Shown here piece after piece: positions 25,025-34,725 of a stretch of 47,729 nt of DNA. Positions within the stretch are counted from its first letter, which is position 1; each line of letters starts with the position of its first letter. The position numbers and the translations under genes are program-made. Origin of the DNA: Actinomycetota bacterium (GTDB lineage Bacteria; Actinomycetota; Acidimicrobiia; Acidimicrobiales; Ilumatobacteraceae); assembly GCA_030645495.1 (NCBI GenBank), contig JAUSLV010000010.1:1-47729 (forward strand), in the 5' to 3' direction. The notes below the pieces were generated by a model that made no database searches, was not told the DNA's origin, and saw only the letters and a program-made list of their open reading frames with translations.

Positions 25025-26163
25025 TGGCTTCCATCCATAGGCTGACGGCCCAGTGACTGGCCAGCATCGGCTTCCTCGACTGTGAGCCCGCCCGGGAGGG
25101 CGACACCCAATGCATTCGAGACAGCCACCAACTTCCCGAGAGTCGAAGCATCTGCAGTCCAGCTGGACGCCTCGGACGCCCTCTTGGAGCTCAACTCGCC
25201 TGGAGCAACGGGAGCGCGCGAGGAGCCGGATGTCGAGCTTGCGTGAACGGCCGAAAGCAATCGGTCAATTCGAGCCGCGTATTGGTCCCTGGTCTGTACT
25301 CGATCCACAGCGATGGCGATGAATGCGTGGCCCAACTCCTGCGGCTTGGAAGGGTCGCCGTAGAGGGGCGAAACGGCGTCACTAGTCTGCGCTCCACCGA
25401 TAGCGACCAGGCAATCGATCATGAATGCCAGACCGAAACCTTTTGCTCCTCCTGATGGAAGGAGCGCGCCGGCGAGAGCCTCCACCGGATCGAGCGTGGG
25501 CCTGCCTTCAGGATCGACAGCCCACCCTGAGGGTATTTGAACTCCTTGGTCGCGCGCTCCGATGATCTTTCCGTGAGCGGCTTCGGTCGTGGCCATGTCG
25601 AGCTGTGGCCGGGATGGCTGGATGACGGGCGCTGCCATGGAAATGGGATTGCTGCCGAGGACTGCTCTCCCGCCGAAGGGCGCGCACATTACGGCATCGG
25701 TATTGCAGCAGACGATGCCAAACACTCCCGCGTCGGCCATTCGCTCGGTGTAGTAGCCCGCCGCGCCGAAGTGACTTGCGTTTCTCGCGAGTACGACTCC
25801 GACGCCATTCATGTTGGCTTTCGATATCGCGATATCAGCACACATCGTTGCTGATCGCGCTCCTATCGCGGCGTCGGCATCCACTACGGCGAGGGCGGGT
25901 AGGTCGTAGATGACGCATATTTGAGGATCTCTGTTGATCCCTCCCGCCTGAATCCGCGCGATGTACGTCGGCAGGCGTAGGAAGCCGTGACTCGCCAGTC
26001 CGCGACGCTCGGCGAACTCCAGGTTGTCGACCGCATCGTCGACGCCGTCAGCTGACAGACCGGCTGCCCTAAGTAGCGACGCAGTCCATTCGCGCACCAC
26101 GTGCCAGTCAAGTTGCCTCGTCGGGATCGACCCCCCTCGCCCTGACGGCAGCACCCGCGTCAT
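25021..26163 (-). CDS. Malate/L-lactate (Ldh2) family NAD(P)-dependent dehydrogenase
   Basis: About 380 residues. Family segments are GLASHGFLRLPTYI (with the catalytic His region SHG), NASHFGAAGYYTERMADAG, TDAVMCAPFGG and LGSNPISMAAP. The family includes dehydrogenases for ureidoglycolate, 2,3-diketo-L-gulonate and similar hydroxy acids. The C-terminus after about residue 300 is less conserved and Ser/Ala-rich. ATG 26163 follows gaaggcagcg; a GTG at 26181 is an alternative. It lies in the leftward operon after the aldolase and would process the aldol-cleavage product or a keto acid. Confidence 0.9.
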   Translation of the reverse strand: MTRVLPSGRGGSIPTRQLDWHVVREWTASLLRAAGLSADGVDDAVDNLEFAERRGLASHGFLRLPTYIARIQAGGINRDPQICVIYDLPALAVVDADAAIGARSATMCADIAISKANMNGVGVVLARNASHFGAAGYYTERMADAGVFGIVCCNTDAVMCAPFGGRAVLGSNPISMAAPVIQPSRPQLDMATTEAAHGKIIGARDQGVQIPSGWAVDPEGRPTLDPVEALAGALLPSGGAKGFGLAFMIDCLVAIGGAQTSDAVSPLYGDPSKPQELGHAFIAIAVDRVQTRDQYAARIDRLLSAVHASSTSGSSRAPVAPGELSSKRASEASSWTADASTLGKLVAVSNALGVALPGGLTVEEADAGQSLGRQPMDGSQ

Positions 26164-26337
26164 CGCTGCCTTCGCGTGCACGTCACGCTAGCCGTCGGCA
26201 CTCGGCCTGCCGAGCGGGTGCGAAGCGACTGAGGGATGCCGGCGGATAGCCGGGGGTCAGCGGCATCTACAAGCTTGCCTGACCTAGCCCTGCGTCGGGT
26301 CATTCCACCCTCCTTCAGTTCTGTGGAACTGGAAGCG

Positions 26338-27267
26338 TTACGCGGTTCGGGGCACACGCAATGACTGAACGGTGTCGCGCAGGTGGTTGAACAGGGCATT
26401 CACTTCGAGCGCCGTCTCGGGGTCGATGGAGTACGAAACCGGGCCACGTACTGCGGTATTGGGGAATACCCCCTGCAGTTGGAGAAGGTGCTTCTCGATG
26501 GCAATGAACGCGTCGAGTTCGGCTTGCATTGAGATTAGGGTCACGAAAGGTCCGTTGATCGCGCATACGTCAGCCTCGTTGCCAGACTGCAGTGCCTGCC
26601 ACAGACGCACAACCGCCCAGCACAGATCAGCTCCCGGCATCGTTCCCACGATTCCACGTCGATAGCTGTCGACGAGAGCGAGGCCTCCCGTCCCTTCGAA
26701 GATCTTCGCCCGACCACCCGACTTGTCGCGGAGCTCACTGATTCGCTGGCCTATCGGTTGCGCTTCTGGCTTGAACATGACTTGGTCGCCGAAGAGATCC
26801 AGCAGCCGGACTTGAACCGCGATTGACAAGGGTTGGCCCACGTATCCGCTGGCATCCTGGACAACGAGCGGAACGTCTACCGCCCGCAGAATCGCCGAGT
26901 AGTACCCGAAGGTCTCGTCGTCGCTTGTCGCGGTGGCGAGGGGAGGTATCGCCATTAGAGCCGAAGCTCCATAGTCTGTCGCCCGTCGCGCATTCTCCAC
27001 GGCGACGTAGGTGCTCTCGGCCCCTACGCTTATGACGCAAGGAGCGTCGAACTTGTGCGCGACGGCGCAAGCCAGCGTACCGATTGCAGCGACCTCAGAG
27101 GGGTTCAGCCGTAGAACCTCGGACACCATCCCCATCACCAGGCCGTCGATCCCGTGTCCGAACATCCAGTGGAACTCGGCCTCCAGCACTTCCAAGTCCG
27201 GTCCGCCGTCTGGTCTGTATGGAGTCTGGAATACCGGAAATACGCCGCGAAGTTCTCGCTGTGTCAT
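26338..27267 (-). CDS. Dihydrodipicolinate synthase family aldolase/dehydratase
   Basis: A 309-residue class I aldolase-type TIM barrel. The Schiff-base Lys is Lys166 (VMFKPEAQ), as expected for the family, and GMVSEV (46-51) corresponds to the GTTGE loop. The usual YNxP segment carrying the catalytic Tyr is VQDASGY (136-142), so Tyr142 may be the acid/base or the family role has changed. In sugar-acid loci such proteins are 2-keto-3-deoxy-acid aldolases or dehydratases, which fits the IlvD/Edd dehydratase at 31344. It sits between the alcohol dehydrogenase and the Ldh2-type gene. Confidence 0.92.
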   Translation of the reverse strand: MTQRELRGVFPVFQTPYRPDGGPDLEVLEAEFHWMFGHGIDGLVMGMVSEVLRLNPSEVAAIGTLACAVAHKFDAPCVISVGAESTYVAVENARRATDYGASALMAIPPLATATSDDETFGYYSAILRAVDVPLVVQDASGYVGQPLSIAVQVRLLDLFGDQVMFKPEAQPIGQRISELRDKSGGRAKIFEGTGGLALVDSYRRGIVGTMPGADLCWAVVRLWQALQSGNEADVCAINGPFVTLISMQAELDAFIAIEKHLLQLQGVFPNTAVRGPVSYSIDPETALEVNALFNHLRDTVQSLRVPRTA

Positions 27268-27316
27268 AGTTGGCTCTCTGTGGACTCATGGGTGTGGGAC
27301 ATTCGGATGCGCGGGC

Positions 27317-28339
27317 CTATGTCCAATCAAAGAGAACCTTTCCATCATTTCCGTTCGCTGCGTGCTCTAGTGCGAGTCCAACGTCCTCGATTCGGAACGT
27401 CGGGCCCAAGATGCCCTCCACCGCTATGGCTCTTCGATTGAGTAGCGCGAGAGCGTCATCGAACTCGTACGTCTTGCAACAGCCTGACGCCGTTATGGTC
27501 AGTTCCGGCGCGAGCATGTAGTCGGAGTCGAGCTGAAACCCTGGACCGGAACCTACGAGGACTTCAGTCCCGCCGGGCGCAAGCATTCTCAAGCCGTCCG
27601 CTTGGGCTTGCGAAGCGCCCGAGCACTCAAGTACGGCGGGGACGCCGCCATTTGGGTCGAGTTCCCGGATCTCCTGGATGTACTCGGGAGCGCCTGGCGC
27701 AAGCGTCCAGTCGGCTCCAAGGCTCTGCGCGAGTTCTCGCCTTGATGGTTGCGGATCAACAGCGACGACCTTCCAACCCAAGTAGCGCGCAAGGACGACG
27801 GCACTTAGTCCGACCGGACCCAGCCCGAGGACCGCCAGCAGCTTCCCGTTTGCCGCGTTGGCCTTCTGGAGAGCCGAGTACGCCGTTGAGAGGTTGCACG
27901 CGAGCAAAACGGCTTCCCTGTCGGAAACCCCAGACGGAATGACGGTCACAGCTCTCTCGGGCACGACCACCAATTCGCCGTAGGAGCCGTTCAGATCTCG
28001 ACCAAGAATCCTCTTGAGCCGGCAATAGGTCGTGGCTCCCCTATGGCAGTACGAACACTGACCGCATCCGACATGCAGGGTACTCGCGACTACCCGGTCC
28101 CCCACCCGGACGTGACCCGTTGTTGAGGCGGACGAGACGACGTGTCCCACGACTTCATGTCCTGGGACGACGCCGGCCCGCCCGCCTCTAGCACTCGGAG
28201 ATTCCCGCCAATAGTGGAGGTCGGTCCCACAGATCCCCGACGCTGTCAAGCGAATCTCGACGTCCCCTTCAGCGACTTCTGGCTTCGGCAGATCAGTCAG
28301 AACTGCACGCGAATCGCCAGGGAAGAGGACGCCCTTCAT
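27317..28339 (-). CDS. Zinc-binding alcohol dehydrogenase (MDR family)
   Basis: A 340-residue medium-chain dehydrogenase of the threonine/sorbitol dehydrogenase type. Catalytic-zinc ligands are Cys37 (GICGTD) and the GHEVVGHV histidine. A structural-zinc cluster is CGQCSYCHRGATTYC, and the NAD fold is GLGPVGLSAVVLARYLG. It probably oxidises a secondary hydroxyl of a sugar or sugar acid. The start is 5 bases after the solute-binding-protein stop, so it belongs to that operon. Confidence 0.92.
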   Translation of the reverse strand: MKGVLFPGDSRAVLTDLPKPEVAEGDVEIRLTASGICGTDLHYWRESPSARGGRAGVVPGHEVVGHVVSSASTTGHVRVGDRVVASTLHVGCGQCSYCHRGATTYCRLKRILGRDLNGSYGELVVVPERAVTVIPSGVSDREAVLLACNLSTAYSALQKANAANGKLLAVLGLGPVGLSAVVLARYLGWKVVAVDPQPSRRELAQSLGADWTLAPGAPEYIQEIRELDPNGGVPAVLECSGASQAQADGLRMLAPGGTEVLVGSGPGFQLDSDYMLAPELTITASGCCKTYEFDDALALLNRRAIAVEGILGPTFRIEDVGLALEHAANGNDGKVLFDWT

Positions 28340-28344
28340 CTTCT

Positions 28345-29706
28345 CTACCAGCCCAGCTCGCCCTTAGTGGTCTCCAGGATGCCGTCGATCTCGTCATCCG
28401 TGGTTACCAACTGCTGACTTGCCTTGTTGAGCTGGTCGAATACCGTTGAGGCATCCGCGAGATTCTGCGGCAGGGTGACAGTGCCTGGGCTATTCGCGAT
28501 CGCGGCCGCTGCCTGAAGGTCTGCTGCTTCGGGAGTTGTGAAGTACTCATCACTGAGAACGGACTGTCGATCAGGCAATTGCTGTCCGACCTTGGCCCAA
28601 ATCAGGGACGACTCTGGCGAGTACACGCAGTCGAGGAAGGCCACTGCCCCGTCCGGGTTCTTGGCCCCCACCGGCACGCCGAGATTCCAGAACGTCACGG
28701 TCGTTGGCTGTGGATTCCCATCGAACGATGGAAGCTTCGCGATTCCAAGGTCCTCCGGGGCGTATCCGGTCGCCGACGTCCTGAACGTCGCAAATCGGGG
28801 AGCATATGCAAGCGCCATGGCAAATCGACCAGAGGCGAACTGATCCTGGACGTCATCCAGTGACGCCGTCGCCATGTCCTTTGGCATCGCGCCAGACTCG
28901 ACCAGCTGACGCATGAGGGCCGCGGCCCTCTTCGCGTTCTCTCCCGTCAGATCGAACTTCCCGGTGTCGGCGTCAAGGGCTTCGGGACCGAAGCCGGTGA
29001 TCATGTGGCGCAGGGCGCTATCCGTCGTGTCGACCAATGGCAGCGCGAGGCCGTATTGGTTCTCAGCCGGATTGGACAGCTTTGCCGCCGCCTCCGCGAG
29101 CTCTGCCCAGTCAGTGGGCGGTTCTGTCAACCCGATCGTCTTCAGAAGGTCCTTCCGATAGAAGAGAACCGTGCCTGCATTCGGCCAGATCGGCAGCGCC
29201 ACGCGGATGCCATTGAAGACTGCCTTATCCGCCATCGGTTGAAGGAGGTCTGGAATCACAGTCGACTGGAAGTCCTCCGGAAGAAGAGTATTCAGGTCGG
29301 TCAGCGCGCCCGCGGAATCGAGCTTGCTCAGATCCGAGTCGGTCATCCATGTTACGTCAGGTGCATCACCCGTGTTGGATGCGGCGAGAACCTTGCCCGT
29401 CAGCGCGTCAAACGCCTGAGTCTCGACCGCGATCTTCAAACCGGGGTTCGAGGCTTCGCAATTCGCAATGATCTCTTTCAGAGCCATGCTTCGGCCGTCA
29501 GTGCCACCGACAGGATCCAGAAACGTCCAAACACGTACCTCGCCGGACGCTCCAGCGGAACTGGCAGCTGCGGACCCCGCCGAGGAGGAAACCGCAGCGC
29601 TGCCCGAACTCGACTCAGCACTTGTCCCACTCGAGCATGAGGCGACCAGCAGTGAACCCGCCGCCATCACGGCCAACCACCTCGCCGAAGTAACTGTTAG
29701 CGCCAT
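28345..29706 (-). CDS. Carbohydrate ABC transporter substrate-binding lipoprotein (SBP family 1)
   Basis: A 453-residue extracellular solute-binding protein of the MalE/UgpB type. The signal ends at lipobox LVASC (Cys24), followed by a Ser/Ala/Gly linker, then VRVWTFLDPVGG and, further on, typical segments such as AALMRQLVESG and FASGRFAMAL. ATG 29706 has ggagaggtgc upstream; a longer frame start at 29790 lacks this. It is first in a leftward catabolic operon although its presumed permeases (35733, 36746) and ATPase (37588) are encoded 6 kb away on the other strand. Confidence 0.93.
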   Translation of the reverse strand: MALTVTSARWLAVMAAGSLLVASCSSGTSAESSSGSAAVSSSAGSAAASSAGASGEVRVWTFLDPVGGTDGRSMALKEIIANCEASNPGLKIAVETQAFDALTGKVLAASNTGDAPDVTWMTDSDLSKLDSAGALTDLNTLLPEDFQSTVIPDLLQPMADKAVFNGIRVALPIWPNAGTVLFYRKDLLKTIGLTEPPTDWAELAEAAAKLSNPAENQYGLALPLVDTTDSALRHMITGFGPEALDADTGKFDLTGENAKRAAALMRQLVESGAMPKDMATASLDDVQDQFASGRFAMALAYAPRFATFRTSATGYAPEDLGIAKLPSFDGNPQPTTVTFWNLGVPVGAKNPDGAVAFLDCVYSPESSLIWAKVGQQLPDRQSVLSDEYFTTPEAADLQAAAAIANSPGTVTLPQNLADASTVFDQLNKASQQLVTTDDEIDGILETTKGELGW

Positions 29707-29799
29707 ATGCACCTCTCCAACTAGCCAACTTACCTGATAGGTCGCTAAGCTAACAGTGCGGTTGTCGAGGGTCAACCAGTTCACGGACAAGTTCGTGGT

Positions 29800-29822
29800 C
29801 GTGACGTAACGATTCGGTCACG
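29800..29822. promoter_or_regulatory. Inverted repeat between binding-protein and LacI genes
   Basis: CGTGAC (29800-29805) and GTCACG (29817-29822) flank an 11-base spacer containing TAACGATTCG. It lies about 95 bases upstream of the lipoprotein gene and about 175 bases past the lacI stop. It could be the operator for the regulator at 29999 but is a single site. Confidence 0.35.
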
Positions 29823-29998
29823 GAGGGTAGCTTCGTTGATCTCGTACGGTCGAGAGGCTCCCGGTCCATTACGCCTCGCCACGGGCACCAGTCGCCCGCG
29901 GCGCCGATGACCTCGCCGCCATTCCCGACGGCCATGTTTCGCAACAACGGGGTGCCGTAGGCAGCGCGACCCTGCGCAGCGCGGTGCTGGCCAGTGGC

Positions 29999-31081
29999 CT
30001 AACCAGAGGCTCGCAGGCAGACTTCGATGTCAAACTCGGCTCCCTGAGGGCGGGAGCCGCTGTGAAGGGCGCGGATCAAGGACTGTGCGGCGTAACGGCC
30101 CATTTCGTAGCCGGGCACCCGCACGGTCGATAAGCCGGGATCCATCGCTGACGAGAATTCGAAATCGTCGAATCCGGTTACCGCGAGGTCGCCCGGGACC
30201 TTTAGCCCCGCCTCGCGCGCGGCCTTCAAGACTCCGAGAGCAAGTAGGTCATTGCCGCACATGACCGCGGTCGGCGGCGACGGGAGGTCGAGAAGTCGCG
30301 AAGCGACTGCCGCCGCATTCAGGGGTCGGAAGTCCCCATGGCGAATCAGCACCGTCGGATGGAGGCGAATTCCGGCCTCCGCATGTGCGTCTTGGTAGCC
30401 GGCCACTCGTTGCTCGATCGCAGACCATCCCTGATCCGCGATAAGGAAGGCGATCCGCTGGTGGCCGCGCGCAATGAGGTGTTGACAGAGCTCACGACTG
30501 CCCTCGCGATCCTTAGCCACAATCGATGGCACCTCGCCCTCAGGCACACCATGCTCCTGAAGCAGAACCACCGGAAGCTCGGAATTGCTGAGACCTTCGA
30601 CGACCCGCGCGCGGTCGGCGGGAGGTCCAGACAGGAAGATGACGGCTCCCTCGGCTCTTCCCTCCGCGATGCTGCGGGTCAATTCGCCGTGCCCGTCGGA
30701 AGGTCGGACTGATTGAATCAAGAGGCTGTATTCACGCTCCCGAACCTCGTCGCCTAGGCCCGCCAGGAACAGGTCGGTCATCGCGTCGCCCAAGAATCGC
30801 TGCGATGGATCTACGACAACGAATGAGATAGTCCTGTTGCTCTGCGAACGCAGGCCCTGCGCCGCGCTGTTTGGCCGGTAGCCGAGCCTGTCAATGACCG
30901 CCCGGACCCGTGCTTCCGTGGTTGGCGCCATGTGATCCAAGCGGCCATTGATGAGATTAGAGACCGTCTGCACCGACACGTCGGCCTCGTCGGCGACCTG
31001 TCGCATGGTGATGCGTCCAGTCGCGGCCGCCCTGGGCCTCCCCGGCCCAGCGCCTGCGCCATCCCCTCGTATCTCATCCAT
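29999..31081 (-). CDS. LacI-family transcriptional regulator (island B)
   Basis: 360 residues. The HTH is ITMRQVADEADVSVQTVSNL at about 24-43, with hinge ARVRAVIDRLGYRPN. The PBP-like ligand core follows, containing AVTGFDDFEFSSAMDPGLST, typical of the GalR/LacI class. An N-terminal extension of about 23 residues rich in Gly/Pro/Arg precedes the HTH. The gene lies between the lipoprotein operon and the IlvD gene, all on the minus strand. Probable control of the island B catabolic operon is inferred from position. Confidence 0.92.
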   Translation of the reverse strand: MDEIRGDGAGAGPGRPRAAATGRITMRQVADEADVSVQTVSNLINGRLDHMAPTTEARVRAVIDRLGYRPNSAAQGLRSQSNRTISFVVVDPSQRFLGDAMTDLFLAGLGDEVREREYSLLIQSVRPSDGHGELTRSIAEGRAEGAVIFLSGPPADRARVVEGLSNSELPVVLLQEHGVPEGEVPSIVAKDREGSRELCQHLIARGHQRIAFLIADQGWSAIEQRVAGYQDAHAEAGIRLHPTVLIRHGDFRPLNAAAVASRLLDLPSPPTAVMCGNDLLALGVLKAAREAGLKVPGDLAVTGFDDFEFSSAMDPGLSTVRVPGYEMGRYAAQSLIRALHSGSRPQGAEFDIEVCLRASG

Positions 31082-31343
31082 GGCAGACGATCACCGACTG
31101 TACCTTCCGTTCCGCCCTGAGCGCCTTCGTAGCCGATTCAGCCACGACGTCCCACCGTGGCCAGCTCCCCCGCATCGTTCTGATGGGCGAGGTGACGCAG
31201 CTTCGGGGCCGAACGCCGGATCCCGGGCCCAGGGAATCGGCGCCTTTCCGAGGTGGTATGCGTTTGTGGGATGGACACGGCTGCAATCGGACTATACGGC
31301 GCCAGCAGGCCACGGAGATCGGGGGACTCGAGCGATGAGCATG

Positions 31344-33095
31344 CTATGACCTTCCGACGGTGGGGGGAACGAAGCGACGGTGAGCCGGCGTCGGTGCCTG
31401 CAGGAAATCTAGGTCGCACCCCTGATCCGCTTGCGTCACGTGGTTTCGATACAACGCCGGCCAACCCCGCAGATGCGCGGATGCCGAGGGTGACCAACGC
31501 GCGGCTCGCGCCTGCATCTCAGCTGAATCCACCAGGAGGTCCAAGTGCCGCCCGGCTACGTCTAGGCTGACCATGTCTCCGTCGCGGACTAGTCCGATAG
31601 GCCCCCCAACGGCGGCCTCAGGGGCAACGTGAAGCAGGCATGTCCCAAATGAAGTGCCGCTCATACGTGAGTCAGTGATGCGAACCATGTCACTTACGCC
31701 CAAAGCTGCCAGCTTTGCTGGAATAGGGATCATGCCCCATTCAGGCATGCCGGGGACCCCGACCGGGCCAGCGCCAGACAAGACCAAGACGGTGTCGGGC
31801 GACACGTCTAGGCCAGGATCGTCGATGCGTGATCTCATCTCCTCGTACGATCGAAAGACAAGCGCCGGGCCAACATGCTGGAACAATGCCCCCGATGCCG
31901 CCGATGTCTTGAGAATCGCTCCGTGCGGTGCGAGCGAACCCCTGACCACGGCAAACGCGCCGTCGACGGAAAGGGGGTTGCTCAAGCTCCGAATGGCTCC
32001 GTCTCCCACGCCTGAAGGAGGAGGGATCTCGGAAGCCCAAGGCCGCCCGGTCGCCGTCAATGCGCTGGTCTCGATGAGAGAGCCAAGGCGCGCTAGGAGC
32101 TGGGGCAATCCGCCGGCGTCATGGAAGTCCTGGATTAGCAATCGACCCGATGGCTCTACATCCGCAAGAACCGGCACCCCACGACCGAACCTGTCGACAT
32201 CGTCCGCGCGGAACTCAACACCAGCGCGGCCGGCGATCGCCAACAAGTGCAGGACTACATTCGTCGAACCGCCAATCGCGTTCAGTACTCGCGCAGCGTT
32301 CTTGAACCCATCGGGTGTGAGGACCTTCTCGGGCCGGAAATCCTCAAGGACCATTGACACGGCTCGTCTGCCAGTTTCGTAGGCCGCGTCAACTCGGCTT
32401 TCGTCTGCTGCGGGGATCGTTGATGTCCCGGGCAGCGCCAGGCCAAGCGCTTCGGTAACGATGGCCATTGAAGACGCCGTACCCATCGTGTTACACGCCC
32501 CCAGGCCGCACGACAAGCACTCTTCAAACTCCGACCAGCCAGCGTCATCTAGTCGTCCGGCCCGATGATCCTCCCAAGTTCGCCACAGCTCGGTACCTGT
32601 TCCGACCCGACGGCCACGAAACCTTGCGATCGGCCGTGCGCCTGCGGTAAGGACGACAGTAGGCAACCCTGCGCTGACGGCACCCATGACCGCTCCAGGG
32701 ACGCTCTTGTCGCAATTGGCAAGTAGCACGACGCCGTCGAGCGGATACGACCGCAAGTACTCCTCAACCTCCATCGCGAGCAGGTTGCGGTAGAGCATCG
32801 CGGTGGGCTTCATCAGGTCCTCCCCGAGAGACATCACGGGAAACTCCATCGGAATGCCGCCGGCGTCCCGGATCCCCCTTGCCACGTCACGCGACAGGGC
32901 AGCAAGGGGCAAGTTGCAGGGGTTCAAGCCAGACGCGGAGTTCGCAATGCCGATGACAGGCCGCGACTCGCTCGCAGAGATCTCGACCCCGGTCGTTCTG
33001 AGGGCGACGCGGTGCATCAGCGCTACCTCGTCATCGCCCGCGAACCACTCGCTACTTCGAAACACTCTCAGGCCCGCCGTCCGATAGAAGCACAA
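31344..33095 (-). CDS. IlvD/Edd family dehydratase (sugar-acid dehydratase-like)
   Basis: 583 residues, the family's usual length, an iron-sulfur dehydratase. Cluster ligands are Cys60 (GLNPCNLPL), Cys128 (ANCDKSVPG) and Cys201 (GACNTMGTAS). LNAIGGSTNVVLHLLAIA and the C-terminal DSRMSGTSFGTCLLHVAPEA are typical. Sugar-acid members dehydrate aldonates (arabinonate, xylonate, gluconate) to 2-keto-3-deoxy acids, which fits the aldolase at 26338. The start is uncertain: TTG 33095 lacks a clear ribosome-binding site and GTG 33065 is possible. It is divergent from the FAD gene at 33332. Confidence 0.9.
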   Translation of the reverse strand: MCFYRTAGLRVFRSSEWFAGDDEVALMHRVALRTTGVEISASESRPVIGIANSASGLNPCNLPLAALSRDVARGIRDAGGIPMEFPVMSLGEDLMKPTAMLYRNLLAMEVEEYLRSYPLDGVVLLANCDKSVPGAVMGAVSAGLPTVVLTAGARPIARFRGRRVGTGTELWRTWEDHRAGRLDDAGWSEFEECLSCGLGACNTMGTASSMAIVTEALGLALPGTSTIPAADESRVDAAYETGRRAVSMVLEDFRPEKVLTPDGFKNAARVLNAIGGSTNVVLHLLAIAGRAGVEFRADDVDRFGRGVPVLADVEPSGRLLIQDFHDAGGLPQLLARLGSLIETSALTATGRPWASEIPPPSGVGDGAIRSLSNPLSVDGAFAVVRGSLAPHGAILKTSAASGALFQHVGPALVFRSYEEMRSRIDDPGLDVSPDTVLVLSGAGPVGVPGMPEWGMIPIPAKLAALGVSDMVRITDSRMSGTSFGTCLLHVAPEAAVGGPIGLVRDGDMVSLDVAGRHLDLLVDSAEMQARAARWSPSASAHLRGWPALYRNHVTQADQGCDLDFLQAPTPAHRRFVPPTVGRS

Positions 33096-33110
33096 CCAAT
33101 TCGACGCAGT

Positions 33111-33125
33111 TTATCGTTCCACTAA
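33111..33125. promoter_or_regulatory. Putative repeated regulatory site, copy 1
   Basis: TTATCGTTCCACTAA resembles TAACGTTCCACAA at 33241 (shared CGTTCCAC core) in the short divergent region between the dehydratase and the FAD oxidoreductase genes. It could be an operator for the island's LacI or GntR protein. Confidence 0.3.
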
Positions 33126-33240
33126 GTCGTGTCGAGTCAAGCCATTGTCATGCCAGAGCAGCCGCACCTCAGCGCGCATGGGGGCGGGGTTGCGCTCGAC
33201 AGCGTTGACGCCTGCACGCGTTGCGCACTAGTGTTTGGTG

Positions 33241-33253
33241 TAACGTTCCACAA
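33241..33253. promoter_or_regulatory. Putative repeated regulatory site, copy 2
   Basis: TAACGTTCCACAA lies 91 bases upstream of ATG 33332 and shares CGTTCCAC with copy 1 at 33111, in the same orientation. Confidence 0.3.
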
Positions 33254-33331
33254 GAGTTGCGGATTGATCGTGAGCTCGACACCCGGACACCCGTCGGTTG
33301 CATGGACTCGAGAGGAAGTTGAACAGACGTC

Positions 33332-34696
33332 ATGGGCCAGATTTCGGAGATCGGCGAATACGATGTCGCTGTTGTCGGCGCTGGGTCCGCAGGTTGCTCG
33401 GCCGCGATCGCGGCCGCCCGGGCCGGCAGCAGGGTCGTGCTCATTTCGCAGCAGGGATTTCTAGGCGGCGTCCTTGTCAGCGGGCTCCCCATCCTCGGAT
33501 TCTTCGACCGTGAGGGTCAGCGGCTGGTCGGCGGGCTGGCGGAGGAGTACCTCGAGCGCCTATGGGCGATCCCGGGTGGCGCAAGCGAACACGCGATCGG
33601 CGACCCTTGGTGTAGTTCGAATGTCTCGGTGAATGGTCAACTCCTCAAGTGCGTGCTCGCTGAAATGATGTCTGAGGCGGGCGTAACAGTCGTCTTCAAC
33701 GCGCTCGTGGACGGCGTGGTGACCAATGAATCCGGGAGAGTCTGCGGAATCAGGCTCGCAGGCAAGGGTGGAGAGTCTCAGATTCGCGCCAAGCAAATTG
33801 TGGACGCATCAGGTGACGGGGACGTGGCCGCGATGGCCGGAGCCCCCTTCGAGATAGGTGGTACTGGCGGGATCATCCAGGCAGCGACACTGATGTTCAT
33901 TCTCGACGGCATCGACCGGGATACGTTCCATGACTACATTCGTAACGATCCCGATGAGATCCGTACGCCGCTTTCGGAGCTGGATCAACCCGCGTACAAC
34001 GTCGTGGGCCTGTGGAAACTCGTCGCAAAAGCGAAGCAGGACGGAGCTTGGCCGGTTCCGCATGACCGAGTGCTGATGGACAGCCTCCCTACCCCTAGTC
34101 AGTTCGCGATCAATCTCACCCGCGTCGACTACCCTGCGGCTCTGGACACGATGGGTCTCTCGCGCATCGAACTGGCGACGCAGGAACAGGTCATTCCTCT
34201 GCTGAAGTTCTTCCGTTCATACGTCCCGGGCTTTGAGAACTCTTACCTCGCGAGCGTGGCTGGAAACGTTGGAATACGTGAGTCACGCCACATCATTGGA
34301 AGCTACGTGTTGACTGAAGACGACCTTCGATCCGGAGCCAGGTTCTCTGATGTCATTGCCCGAGGCGGTTACAATATCGACCTCCACCAGCCGAGCAAGA
34401 CCGGCGAACGCTTTCCGGGCAGACACGACTCCGTACTCCCCTATGACATCCCGTACAGGATCCTGGTTCCGCTCGACGTTGAAGGGGTCATTGTCGCGGG
34501 TCGCTGCGTTTCGGCCACGCATGAAGCGGCGGGGTCTCTACGCGTAATGGGACAAACGATCGCGATGGGTCAGGCCGCTGGCGTGGCTGCCGCTCTCGCG
34601 ATTGAATCAAGCGTCGAACTGCGGCAGGTCGACATCCCGACGCTGCAAGGCCGCCTCAGGGATCAAGGAGCTGTGCTCGACCCGATGCCCGTGTAA
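33332..34696 (+). CDS. FAD-dependent oxidoreductase (FAD_oxidored family)
   Basis: 454 residues. The dinucleotide motif VVGAGSAGCSAAIAAARAG and the adjacent GFLGGVLVSG are typical of the FAD_oxidored family, with VDASGDGDVAAMAGAPF in the middle and the C-terminal GRCVSATHEAAGSLRVMGQ. Substrates in this family vary and are often unknown. ATG 33332 is the first in-frame start before the FAD motif. It is divergent from the dehydratase gene and likely takes part in the same pathway, perhaps oxidising a sugar or sugar acid. Confidence 0.9.
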   Translation: MGQISEIGEYDVAVVGAGSAGCSAAIAAARAGSRVVLISQQGFLGGVLVSGLPILGFFDREGQRLVGGLAEEYLERLWAIPGGASEHAIGDPWCSSNVSVNGQLLKCVLAEMMSEAGVTVVFNALVDGVVTNESGRVCGIRLAGKGGESQIRAKQIVDASGDGDVAAMAGAPFEIGGTGGIIQAATLMFILDGIDRDTFHDYIRNDPDEIRTPLSELDQPAYNVVGLWKLVAKAKQDGAWPVPHDRVLMDSLPTPSQFAINLTRVDYPAALDTMGLSRIELATQEQVIPLLKFFRSYVPGFENSYLASVAGNVGIRESRHIIGSYVLTEDDLRSGARFSDVIARGGYNIDLHQPSKTGERFPGRHDSVLPYDIPYRILVPLDVEGVIVAGRCVSATHEAAGSLRVMGQTIAMGQAAGVAAALAIESSVELRQVDIPTLQGRLRDQGAVLDPMPV

Positions 34697-34725
34697 GGGC
34701 GCACGACCTGCTGCGCTCCTTACGA

